From NCBI RefSeq assembly GCF_000504085.1, contig NC_022792.1, positions 1,516,001-1,580,000 on the forward strand: a stretch of DNA of 64,000 nucleotides, given 5' to 3'. The notes beneath the pieces were generated by a model. The model was given only the letters and a program-made list of their open reading frames with translations, was not told the origin of the DNA and searched no databases. Numbering within the stretch: position 1 is the stretch's first letter; every line of letters starts with the position of its first letter. Shown here one piece after another: positions 55,028 through 64,000 of the stretch. This DNA comes from Pseudothermotoga elfii DSM 9442 = NBRC 107921. GTDB lineage: Bacteria; Thermotogota; Thermotogae; Thermotogales; DSM-5069. The translations under genes and the position numbers were made by a program.

Positions 55028-56712
55028 TTGTATACAATTGTCCTCTTGTCCCGTTTGAGTTTTTTAAAGCCCTTGATATACCTGCAAAACGTATTCAAAA
55101 CTCTGGTTGTGAATTTGAATTGTTTCATTCGAATATATGCTCATTCTGTAAAAACTCATTTCCCTCGGTGAATCCTGAAGAAATTGTCATCTGGGTGGAT
55201 TCGTGTGACTCAATGAGAAGAAGCGAAGATTTTTTAAAGAGAGCTTGTACTGTTTTCGACCTTCACATACCTGTTACCGTAAATGAAAAAAATGTCGACA
55301 AGCTGGCTCACGATTTGAGAAATCTCTGGAACAACCTCAAGCAGAGATACGGAGAAGCCGATGATGAAAAACTCATCATTGAACACAAGAATTTTCAAAA
55401 ACAAAGTGAAAAGCTTTTGAAACTGCTTAACAACGATTTAAGATCTTCGGCGGAGCTTTATGAACAGATGACCTGCCAAAAGTGGATTGGTTCTGTTGAG
55501 AAAAAAGGTATACCAATATTGATCCTCGGAGCCTATGTTGAAAAAGACCTGATAAAGGTAATCGAAGACAGCGGGGGATATGCCTTAAATGGAACCTGTT
55601 CAGGACCGTTCGCGATAATTGGTGAGAATCTTAACAGCAACGATGTTTTCAAAAACATGGCCTTCAGAATTTTGAAAAAAAGTATCGTATGTATGCGATC
55701 TGCACATAACAGAGATATAGAAAAAATAATAAATTTCTACAGGCCATCCGGTATAATCTTACATACAATAAAATTTTGTGACTTCTACGGTTTCGACGAA
55801 AAAATTCTGAGAAACCTTAAAATTCCATTTACTGTTGTTGAAAATGATCTCAGCGGCACCAGCGCTCAATTGAAAACACGAATGGAGGCTTTGATAGAAT
55901 TAGTGAAAAATTCAGAAAAGCAACCGGAAAGAAAATGCTACTACTTTGTCGGAATTGACAGTGGTTCAACAACAACGAAAATAGCTGTAATTAACAAAGA
56001 CATGAAGATTGTTTATCAAGACATAATTAAAACAGGCGCTTATCCTAACTTAGCATCAAAAGCCATTTTTGAGAAAATGCTTGCAAAATTGAATATCAAA
56101 AAAGAAGCTGTCTATGTCGTATCAACAGGATACGGTAGGTCTTCCGTGGATTTTGCAGATGAGCAAATAACTGAAATAACCTGTCATGCAAAAGGAGTAT
56201 ATCAATTTCTGCCACAAACACGCACAGTAATCGATATAGGTGGTCAGGATAGCAAGGTGATAAGAATTGAAAACGGTAAGGTAATCGACTTTGTTATGAA
56301 TGACAAATGCGCCGCTGGTACAGGAAGATTCCTCGAGGTGATGGCGAACGTTCTCGACGTCCCGTTGGATGAAATAGGTGAACTTTCCCTGAGATATTCA
56401 ACAGAATTAAGCATAAGCAGCGTCTGCACAGTTTTTGCCGAATCCGAAGTGATCTCGCTGAGATCACACGGTCATTCGCGAGAGGATATACTGCACGCAG
56501 TTCACCTGGCAATTGCACGGAGGATAGGCACAATGTGCCAGCGAGTCAATGCAGATGTCCCGACTGTTTTAACAGGTGGAGTAGCTCAAAACAGAGGTGT
56601 AAAATTTGCTCTCGAAAAACACATGAACACTCGTATCGATATTCCAAAAAACCCTGTGCTGATGGGTGCTATCGGCGCTGCGCTTATAGGTGCTGAAAAA
56701 CATCTTCAATGA
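55024..56712 (+). CDS. Fusion of a dehydratase-like D-component and a BadF/HgdC ATPase activator
   Basis: 562-aa fusion. Residues 1-300 resemble the smaller D-component (NICSFCKNSFP, VDSCDSMRR, HTIKFCDFYGF cysteines). Residues 306-562 form an ASKHA ATPase activator: FVGIDSGSTTTKIAVI, VIDIGGQDSKVI, MNDKCAAGTGRFLE and SSVCTVFAESEV (two cluster cysteines), LTGGVAQN. In studied systems the homodimeric activator injects an electron at ATP cost. Fusing it to a subunit is unusual. The operon has only this and the partner gene, with no CoA-transferase, so substrate identity is unknown. Confidence 0.87.
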   Translation: MIVYNCPLVPFEFFKALDIPAKRIQNSGCEFELFHSNICSFCKNSFPSVNPEEIVIWVDSCDSMRRSEDFLKRACTVFDLHIPVTVNEKNVDKLAHDLRNLWNNLKQRYGEADDEKLIIEHKNFQKQSEKLLKLLNNDLRSSAELYEQMTCQKWIGSVEKKGIPILILGAYVEKDLIKVIEDSGGYALNGTCSGPFAIIGENLNSNDVFKNMAFRILKKSIVCMRSAHNRDIEKIINFYRPSGIILHTIKFCDFYGFDEKILRNLKIPFTVVENDLSGTSAQLKTRMEALIELVKNSEKQPERKCYYFVGIDSGSTTTKIAVINKDMKIVYQDIIKTGAYPNLASKAIFEKMLAKLNIKKEAVYVVSTGYGRSSVDFADEQITEITCHAKGVYQFLPQTRTVIDIGGQDSKVIRIENGKVIDFVMNDKCAAGTGRFLEVMANVLDVPLDEIGELSLRYSTELSISSVCTVFAESEVISLRSHGHSREDILHAVHLAIARRIGTMCQRVNADVPTVLTGGVAQNRGVKFALEKHMNTRIDIPKNPVLMGAIGAALIGAEKHLQ

Positions 56713-57511
56713 ACCTATATTTTCCTTTATCTGCTTGAACAGCAAAAATACATGAGCCACTACCTGTCATCATGGCAACAATCGGGTTGCACCTCTGAGC
56801 TTTATCAAGCGCGTCCTGTATTTGTGGATATTTAGAAGTCATTATTTCTTGAAAAACATTGTAAGAAAGTGCTTTTATCTGATTATGGTCCCTTTTCAAA
56901 TAAGCTTCATAAAGCTTTAAAGCAAAGTCCGGTTTTTTTGCGTACGTCGATTCGTGTATCATTTGATAAGCAAACTTGGTAGAAACAGAAATTGTTGGGC
57001 AAAACAGATCTACTCTGTAATCACTTATAGGGTTGAGAAAGGTAACTTTTTCACCTCTTCCTTCAACTATTGCCGTTCCTCCAACAATCAAAAATGGTAC
57101 ATCAGATCCAACTTCAGCAGCAAGTATCAACAAGTCTTTGATGGAGATCTTAAGTTTTCTTCCTAAGAACCGAAGAACAGCTGCTGCATCAGAACTTCCA
57201 CCACCAAGCCCAGATCCCATCGGGATGTTTTTTTTCAGTCTCACTTTTATTCCAAAACCCACATTATAAAACTTCTCAACTGTTCTGAAAGCTTTCTCTA
57301 TCAAATTTGTTCCTTGTATTTCGATGTTAGTCTCTATTCTCACTTCACCACGTTTATCGATCTGGCTAATTTCAAGTTCATCATGCAAATCTATTGTTTG
57401 AAAAAGACCTGTTATATTGTGATAGCCATCCGGTCTTTTGGAAAGCACGTCCAAGTAAAGATTTAACTTTGCGTAAGCTCTTTCAATCTCAAAATAGTCA
57501 GATATGACCAT
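56684..57511 (-). CDS. ispE: 4-diphosphocytidyl-2-C-methyl-D-erythritol kinase
   Basis: 275-aa GHMP kinase of the MEP isoprenoid pathway. It has ERAYAKLNLYLDVLSKRPDGYH, the glycine-rich loop IPMGSGLGGGSSDAAAVLRFL, GSDVPFLIVGGTA and C-terminal MMTGSGSCIFAV. ATG 57511 is right against its GGAGGG site and overlaps the NUDIX gene by 49 bases; no alternative start is nearby, so translation may be weak or coupled. It converges on the fusion gene, whose last bases it overlaps. Confidence 0.95.
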   Translation of the reverse strand: MVISDYFEIERAYAKLNLYLDVLSKRPDGYHNITGLFQTIDLHDELEISQIDKRGEVRIETNIEIQGTNLIEKAFRTVEKFYNVGFGIKVRLKKNIPMGSGLGGGSSDAAAVLRFLGRKLKISIKDLLILAAEVGSDVPFLIVGGTAIVEGRGEKVTFLNPISDYRVDLFCPTISVSTKFAYQMIHESTYAKKPDFALKLYEAYLKRDHNQIKALSYNVFQEIMTSKYPQIQDALDKAQRCNPIVAMMTGSGSCIFAVQADKGKYRFIEDVFQHL

Positions 57512-58053
57512 CCCTCCAGATTTTTCTCATCAACGCGAATTTCATTCAAAGCTTTCCACCAGTATTCAAACATATCTGGCTCGTTCAACCCATGAAAAGT
57601 CGCTGTTGCAATATAAGCAACTCCAACATGGACCCTGCTGACGGGTGATTGAAGATCATTTATTAATCCTATGTACTGTAAATCTAATAAATCTACTTTC
57701 ACCTCTTCATCTATTTCTCTTTTCATTCCATTCAAAAATGCACACCATGGGTCTGCACCATCTTCCCGTCTGATATGTCCGCCAACACCCACAGAAAATT
57801 TATTATGAAGTCTTTTTTCACCCTGTTTGTCAGTTCTCCTTAAAAGTAATATTTTGTCATCATTCATTACAACGACATAAGGAATTACCTGTCTGAAACG
57901 TTCATCGCTTTCAGCGATATCTCTATCAACAAATACACCATATTTTTTGACAGCTGTCTCTATATCTCTCAGTTCCACATAGATCAGCCCTTCCTGCATA
58001 TTTGTAAGCTGATCAACAACAGTCGCTGGCACAGTCAAAATTTTTTCCTGCAA
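57463..58053 (-). CDS. NUDIX-family hydrolase
   Basis: 196-aa protein. A Nudix box is seen as GGHIRREDGADPWCAFLNGMKREIDEEV, with the REIDEE metal-binding core after an extended spacing. N-terminal VIPYVVVMNDDKILLLRR and LHNKFSVGVG are typical. The longer loop in the box suggests a specific substrate rather than MutT-like activity. It starts at TTG 58053 behind AAGGAGGG. It lies between tdk and ispE, and a role in pyrophosphate-containing isoprenoid or nucleotide metabolism is only an idea. Confidence 0.87.
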   Translation of the reverse strand: MQEKILTVPATVVDQLTNMQEGLIYVELRDIETAVKKYGVFVDRDIAESDERFRQVIPYVVVMNDDKILLLRRTDKQGEKRLHNKFSVGVGGHIRREDGADPWCAFLNGMKREIDEEVKVDLLDLQYIGLINDLQSPVSRVHVGVAYIATATFHGLNEPDMFEYWWKALNEIRVDEKNLEGWSYLTILRLKELTQS

Positions 58054-58067
58054 CTCGAAGCCCTCCT

Positions 58068-59488
<1,421 letters not shown>

Positions 59489-59492
59489 AATC

Positions 59493-60770
59493 TCACCATC
59501 CAGTTAGATAGATGAAAATTACGTAAATGTTCGCAATGAGCAGCATTAATAAAGTTATAGGTGCAGCTCTTTTCATATAGCTGACAAATCTAACAGTCCC
59601 CCCACCATACTTACCAAGCAGTGAGACACCAACGATATTCACTGCAGCACCAATTGTTGTACCATTTGCACCAAGCGACGCTCCCAAAGAAAGTGCCCAC
59701 CAGATTACGGGGGTAAAACCCATCAATAAGAGTGTTTGAACGACTGGTATCATAATAATAACTGTAGGAACAGCGCTCAAAAACATTGCAAGTATGCCGG
59801 AAAGCCATATTAGCGTTGTCATTAGAATGATCGGCGAATGTACTTTCGAAATAACATTTGTTAAATAATCTATCAGTCCGACTTTTCTCATCGCATAGGT
59901 TATCATAAAAAGTCCTATCAAAAAGAACAACGTGTCCCATTCAACCTCTTTTGCAGCCTCCTCAAAAGATTTTCCATATATAACAAGGGCAATTGTTGCT
60001 CCAGCCATAGATATCAACGCCATTTCATAATCAAGTACTTCGTGCAAAGCAAAACCGAATATCACTCCCAGAAACACAAACAGCAGAGCTATCATTTTCT
60101 TTTTATCTATTATTGCTGACTTCGGATCTGTCGTTGCCAGTTTTTTTATTTTTTCCCTCATTGATTCATCCGAGTTCATTTTCCTGAACCAGATAAACAA
60201 CATCAGCATAAGTATCAAAATACACACAGGAGCAAGGTGTATTATAAAACTGTTGAAACTTAACTTACTTGCAGAACCAATAATTATGTTTGGTGGGTCG
60301 CCTATCATAGTCGACGCACCCCCCAGGTTAGAGGCTATTATTCCTGTAACCATCAAATATTTTGCATCTATTCCAACAGTATCAGATATAAAAAGCAATA
60401 TAGGTGCAAAGATCAATATTGTCGTGACGTTATCCAGAAAAGCTGAAAGCAAAGCTATTGATATAACAATGAGAGAGAGAGTCTTTCTTATATCCCCTCT
60501 CCCCATCTTAACAGCATAAACAGCCACAAATTGAAAGAAGCCTGTTGATTTGAGCAATCCCACTATGATCATCATACCTGCAAGCAAACCGATAGTGTTG
60601 AAATCTATGAATTGGGATAAATTTTCGAGACTCATGTCTTCAACAATTTTCATGAATGCAACTATGAGCCCCATTAAAAAGACCATCACAGAAGATTTAA
60701 ACCTGCCACTCAATATGAAGTAATATGACACACAGAAAATAGCGAGCATCAACGCCTGCGAAAACACCAC
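59493..60770 (-). CDS. ArsB/NhaD-type ion transporter
   Basis: 425-aa membrane protein of the IT superfamily with about 11-12 hydrophobic helices. It has the motif GGASTMIGDPPNIIIGSASKLSF and an inverted second-half relative SLGASLGANGTTIGAAVNIVGVS, typical of ArsB and NhaD/CitM-like carriers. It moves an anion such as arsenite, or exchanges Na+/H+; the sequence does not discriminate. GTG 60770 follows GAGAGGTGATAA. No ars genes are nearby, and it lies directly next to moeA. Confidence 0.85.
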   Translation of the reverse strand: MVFSQALMLAIFCVSYYFILSGRFKSSVMVFLMGLIVAFMKIVEDMSLENLSQFIDFNTIGLLAGMMIIVGLLKSTGFFQFVAVYAVKMGRGDIRKTLSLIVISIALLSAFLDNVTTILIFAPILLFISDTVGIDAKYLMVTGIIASNLGGASTMIGDPPNIIIGSASKLSFNSFIIHLAPVCILILMLMLFIWFRKMNSDESMREKIKKLATTDPKSAIIDKKKMIALLFVFLGVIFGFALHEVLDYEMALISMAGATIALVIYGKSFEEAAKEVEWDTLFFLIGLFMITYAMRKVGLIDYLTNVISKVHSPIILMTTLIWLSGILAMFLSAVPTVIIMIPVVQTLLLMGFTPVIWWALSLGASLGANGTTIGAAVNIVGVSLLGKYGGGTVRFVSYMKRAAPITLLMLLIANIYVIFIYLTGW

Positions 60771-60780
60771 TTATCACCTC

Positions 60781-62013
60781 TCAAAACTGATAGAATTCAG
60801 CAAATTCTCCAGCATTTATTCCCTCAACTCCAAGAGGAATCCTTATCACTCCATCTGCATTTGCTATATTTGAAACATGAGCACTTTCACTGAAAAGTGG
60901 CTCGGCGAAAATTTTTCCATTTTTGAAAACTGTTTTTACTCTGACAAAATGTTCTCTTCCTTGAATTGAAGGAACATTTTTTGCCAATATAACAAACCCA
61001 GAAGGTGCAGGAGTAAAATCATTTGCCCCCGCCAATTTTCTCAACACAGGAAGCAAGAAAAATCGTGAGCTTACGAAAAATGAAACAGGGTTACCTGGTA
61101 ATCCAAGCACAGGCTTTTCACCAATCATTGCGAAGATGGTTGGCTTACCTGGTTGAACAAGTGCGCCATGGTATATAATTCCCGGCTTGCCCAACCTTTC
61201 AATTGCCCGTGCAGTGTAATCTCGAGGGCCTATCGAACTCCCACCAGCTATTACGATCAAATCGTAATCATTCAGGAACTTTTTCAGCGATTCATACAAA
61301 GATTCCTCATCATCTTTCACATGAGAAACTCTCTCTGCAACAAAACCGTGTTTTTCGATCCAAGCTTTTAGAGTATAGGTGTTACTATCCCTCACCTGAG
61401 CTGTATCTGGCTTTTGCCATGGTTCTACTATTTCGTCTCCCGTTGAGATAATAGCTACCTTTACTTTCCTGAAAACTTCAATCTGCATTAATCCGAGTTG
61501 CAACAAAAGTTGTACATGTCCAGATTTTAAAAGCGTCCCTTTCTCCAAAATTCTATCGCTCCGCTTGATATCTTCGTCAAATTTCATAACATTTTCTCCA
61601 GCAGAAACTGGTTTCATGATCTCTACAAATTCTCCGAATCCTTGAGTATGCTCAACCATTACAACTGCATCTGCCCCTTCAGGTATCGCTCCACCAGTTG
61701 GAACCCAGGCAGCCTCGCCTGGTATCAGTTTTTTATCTGGTTTCTTTCCAATATGAACTTCAAAAGCAATCTTTAGCAGCGCTGGCATACTACTGGAAGC
61801 ACCTCGCGTATCAAGCGCCCTAAGTGCATATCCATCTACCAGAGACTTGTCGAAGCCAGGTAGATTTTCTAAAGAGAAAATATCTTTCGCGCAGACGCGC
61901 TCCAAACTTTCGAGCGTGTCAAGTGTCTCTATTTCGGTCACTGATCCCACTTTAGAAACATAACTACTGTAAATATCTTCCAGAGTCGCAAATCTTAGAG
62001 ATTCAACCTTCAT
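60781..62013 (-). CDS. moeA: Molybdopterin molybdenumtransferase MoeA
   Basis: 410-aa enzyme inserting molybdate or tungstate into adenylated molybdopterin. Motifs are NLPGFDKSLVDGYALRA, TGGAIPEGADAVVMVE, ISTGDEIVEP, VIAGGSSIGPRDYTARAIERLG and LGLPGNPVSFFVSSRFFLLP. Complete, with all four domains. It overlaps mogA by 11 bases, showing translational coupling. This is one of two MoeA-type proteins here, which is common where Mo and W are both used. The organism is therefore able to make the cofactor thought to bind the riboswitch at 10766. Confidence 0.95.
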   Translation of the reverse strand: MKVESLRFATLEDIYSSYVSKVGSVTEIETLDTLESLERVCAKDIFSLENLPGFDKSLVDGYALRALDTRGASSSMPALLKIAFEVHIGKKPDKKLIPGEAAWVPTGGAIPEGADAVVMVEHTQGFGEFVEIMKPVSAGENVMKFDEDIKRSDRILEKGTLLKSGHVQLLLQLGLMQIEVFRKVKVAIISTGDEIVEPWQKPDTAQVRDSNTYTLKAWIEKHGFVAERVSHVKDDEESLYESLKKFLNDYDLIVIAGGSSIGPRDYTARAIERLGKPGIIYHGALVQPGKPTIFAMIGEKPVLGLPGNPVSFFVSSRFFLLPVLRKLAGANDFTPAPSGFVILAKNVPSIQGREHFVRVKTVFKNGKIFAEPLFSESAHVSNIANADGVIRIPLGVEGINAGEFAEFYQF

Positions 62014-62521
62014 TTTTTTTCACCAGTTTTTCCCTTTCATGAGCACAATCAGCAGTCGAACCTTTTATTTTCTCAATCGCGTGAGGTATTACAGGAAGAA
62101 TTATCGATAGATTCTCTTCAACTGCCCGGGGACTACCGGGTAAATTTATTATCAATGTTTTGCCACGAATACCAGCTATTGCTCTTGAAAGCATCCCAAA
62201 AGGTGTGTGTACCATAGATTTACTTATCATAGCTATTTCTATTCCATAAATCCTTTTTTCTACAACGGAAATTGTTGCTTCTGGTGTTACATCTCTTGGA
62301 GAGAGGCCTGTCCCACCAGTTGTTAGAATAAGGTCAAAGCCAGATTTGCAAAGGTTCAACAGCTCATTTTTAATGTCATCCAGTTCATCAGGTACTATTT
62401 TGTAATACATGATGTTTGCATCTATCGTTTTCAGCATTTGCTGGATAATTTTTCCACTTTCATCAATTCTCTCACCCTTGGAAGCCTTATCACTGATTGT
62501 TATTACCGCTGATTTGATCAC
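62003..62521 (-). CDS. Molybdopterin adenylyltransferase MogA/MoaB-like
   Basis: 172-aa protein of the MoCF-biosynthesis family. It has SAVITISDKASKGERIDESG at the start, LILTTGGTGLSPRDVTPEAT and NLPGSPRAVEENL. It adenylates molybdopterin before metal insertion. GTG 62521 is preferred because AGAGGTG is six bases upstream; GTG 62530 is another option. It overlaps the end of the upstream MoeA-fusion by about 32 bases. MogA and MoaB cannot be told apart with certainty by reading. Confidence 0.92.
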   Translation of the reverse strand: MIKSAVITISDKASKGERIDESGKIIQQMLKTIDANIMYYKIVPDELDDIKNELLNLCKSGFDLILTTGGTGLSPRDVTPEATISVVEKRIYGIEIAMISKSMVHTPFGMLSRAIAGIRGKTLIINLPGSPRAVEENLSIILPVIPHAIEKIKGSTADCAHEREKLVKKNEG

Positions 62522-64000
62522 AATTTTCACCTCTGATTATTTTCCCCACACTTGAAAGATCATACCCCTGATAGATCAAATCACTGTTGCAAAAATTTTT
62601 TGAAAGTATCAAATCCATTATTATTTGAAATCTATCATCATTGAAAAATTCTTCCAGAACCAGCAAATCATAATCTTCCCAGATCAGTGGGATAAAATCA
62701 AGATCCATTATTTTTGCGGCAAAAGCAATGCCAAGTCCCACATCAGCCATGCCTTTTTTAATCTTCAGAGCAAGATTTATGTGCGTAAACTCTTCGTCTT
62801 CATAGCCATTTATCTGTGATGGATCAATTCCAAGCTTTGAGAGATGGTAATCCAGAAGAATTCTCGTTCCCGCAGCTCTCTGCCTGTTGACGAACCTGAT
62901 ATCTTTTCTTGTCAGATCAAACAAATTTTCAATTTTCTTTGGATTACCTTTCTGAACTATCAAACCCTGATTTCGCTTGACAAACTTCATCAGGATGTAT
63001 TGGGGAAGGTATCTCTTTAAATATGGTACATTGTACTCGCCAGAAACTGGGTCAAACAAATGTATTCCTCCTATATGGGCACAGTTTTTTGCTACAGCAG
63101 CAACTGCTCCCATACTTCCAGCATTCACGATTGACATATTCAATGAGAAATCTTTTTGTTTCAAAAGATCCGCTATTATGGAAATAAGCGGATCATGGCT
63201 TCCAACAAACAGTATATTTTTATCTATCTCTTCAAGCGACCTGTTCAACCCAACCGTGACCTTATCTCCCTCGTCAAGTAGCTCAACTCCTTTTTGAACC
63301 ACAACAGTGCCGCTCATCTTTGATAAAGCGTCCATACTTGCCGCTCCACGTTTCAACGGAACAAAAACGTATCGATCTTTGATTTTTGCCAGACTTACCC
63401 TTATAAATTCATCTTCTGATATAGAAGAAACCACTCTTCTGAGAGAAGACGCCTCCAGAAACAGGTTTTTCTCCGTTATAATTCTGTATTTCTCATTTAT
63501 CAGGGGCTTAACAATATTCTCGAGGATCACATAGCATGAGCCCGGATATCCAGGAAGACATATGACTGGTTTGTTTCTGATTATTCCAAGGATGGTAGGC
63601 TTGCCAGGTCTCACATTTAACCCGTGCACAACAACTTTTCCAAGCTGCTCTAAAGCATGGTAAGAATAATCAAAAGAGCCGGCCGAAGAACCAGCATTTA
63701 AAAAAATCAAGTCGTATGATTCTACCGCTTTTAATATAGTTTCAGATATGAGATCTAACGAATCCGGAACGACATCATTTACATTGACATCCACATCAAG
63801 TTCCTCAAGATAAGCCTTTATCATAACAGAATTTGTTTCCGGGATCGCTCCAACATCTATTTCATCTTCTGGCTGAACGACTTCCCCACCTGTTGGTATG
63901 ACAATTGCTTTCATTTTTTTAAGCACTTTCACCTCAAAAACCCCGGCTGCCAGAAGAAGTGCTACATCATAAGGTCTGAGTCTATGATATCGAGTAAAAA
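62490..64000 (-). CDS. MoeA fused to a periplasmic-binding-like domain, 5' end outside the window
   Basis: The frame stays open to the right edge and reads FTRYHRLRPYDVALLLAAGVFEV upstream of GTG 63932, the standard MoeA region before ISTGDE. So the gene starts outside. The MoeA part has IPTGGEVVQPEDEI, NAGSSAGSFDYSYHALEQLG and CLPGYPGSCYVILENI. From about window position 63290 on, it becomes a PBP-like domain (SHDPLISIIADLL, NAGSMGAVAAVAK, RQRAAGTRILLDYHL), known as the MoeA-PBP fusion of many anaerobes and archaea. The fused domain may sense tungstate/molybdate or a cofactor form. Confidence 0.9.
   Translation of the reverse strand, partial: FTRYHRLRPYDVALLLAAGVFEVKVLKKMKAIVIPTGGEVVQPEDEIDVGAIPETNSVMIKAYLEELDVDVNVNDVVPDSLDLISETILKAVESYDLIFLNAGSSAGSFDYSYHALEQLGKVVVHGLNVRPGKPTILGIIRNKPVICLPGYPGSCYVILENIVKPLINEKYRIITEKNLFLEASSLRRVVSSISEDEFIRVSLAKIKDRYVFVPLKRGAASMDALSKMSGTVVVQKGVELLDEGDKVTVGLNRSLEEIDKNILFVGSHDPLISIIADLLKQKDFSLNMSIVNAGSMGAVAAVAKNCAHIGGIHLFDPVSGEYNVPYLKRYLPQYILMKFVKRNQGLIVQKGNPKKIENLFDLTRKDIRFVNRQRAAGTRILLDYHLSKLGIDPSQINGYEDEEFTHINLALKIKKGMADVGLGIAFAAKIMDLDFIPLIWEDYDLLVLEEFFNDDRFQIIMDLILSKNFCNSDLIYQGYDLSSVGKIIRGENCDQISGNNNQ

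Overview
The window looks like a chromosomal piece of a moderately thermophilic Thermotogae bacterium, most likely Pseudothermotoga (lettingae/elfii group). The grounds are a GalA, MinC and M42-peptidase set very like those of Thermotoga maritima, a moderate GC content with AT-rich intergenic DNA, strong GGAGG ribosome sites, frequent TTG/GTG starts, and archaeal-like sugar genes. This is recognition by reading; no database search was run.

Layout. 3-9366 (+) is a sugar operon: Dpp-type ABC importer, alpha-galactosidase GalA, a LacS-like GH1 glycosidase and a LacI regulator. 9595-15049 holds tRNA-Pro, the copper regulator CsoR, a class II amidotransferase, a molybdenum/tungsten-cofactor (Moco/Tuco) type riboswitch with terminator ahead of a P5C dehydrogenase, and the divergent copA operon behind a CsoR operator. 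15160-15299 is a decayed 3' end of an IS605-type tnpB element. 15324-21573 (-) is a tripartite tricarboxylate transporter operon that also carries a Gfo/Idh/MocA oxidoreductase, an M24-fold protein that has lost metal ligands, and a lone TRAP binding protein. 21812-28457 (+) is a four-gene flavin/kinase operon (GlpA-like, NAD/FAD-DUF1667 fusion, FGGY kinase, AGPS-like oxidase). 28522-30581 is a cobalamin riboswitch in front of succinyl-CoA-synthetase-like genes. 30633-31687 is a HepT/MntA toxin-antitoxin pair between direct repeats. 32065-33867 holds a GntR regulator and an ArsR-ferredoxin-HdrA-N operon.

The second half is mostly housekeeping: gltX, a LOG-like protein, lptB, an OmpH-like chaperone, comEA, a SPOR protein, three M42 peptidases and minC (34123-42174, -); fliJ, mrnC, rlmB, three tRNAs, uvrA, a secreted PHP protein and tsaB (42261-49283, +); a Lon-like protease, FmdB and glmS (-); a BadF/HgdC-type ATPase fused to a dehydratase-like subunit plus its partner (53786-56712, +); then ispE, a NUDIX protein, tdk, xer, an ArsB/NhaD-type carrier and molybdopterin genes moeA, mogA and a moeA-binding-protein fusion that runs off the window (56684-64000, -).

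The most interesting reading is regulatory. The molybdopterin genes at the right end and the Moco/Tuco-like riboswitch at 10766-10860 suggest that cofactor status controls an NAD-dependent aldehyde dehydrogenase, possibly as a backup for W/Mo aldehyde oxidoreductases. The leader contains a 7-nt stretch able to pair with the terminator's 5' arm, consistent with a ligand-induced OFF switch.
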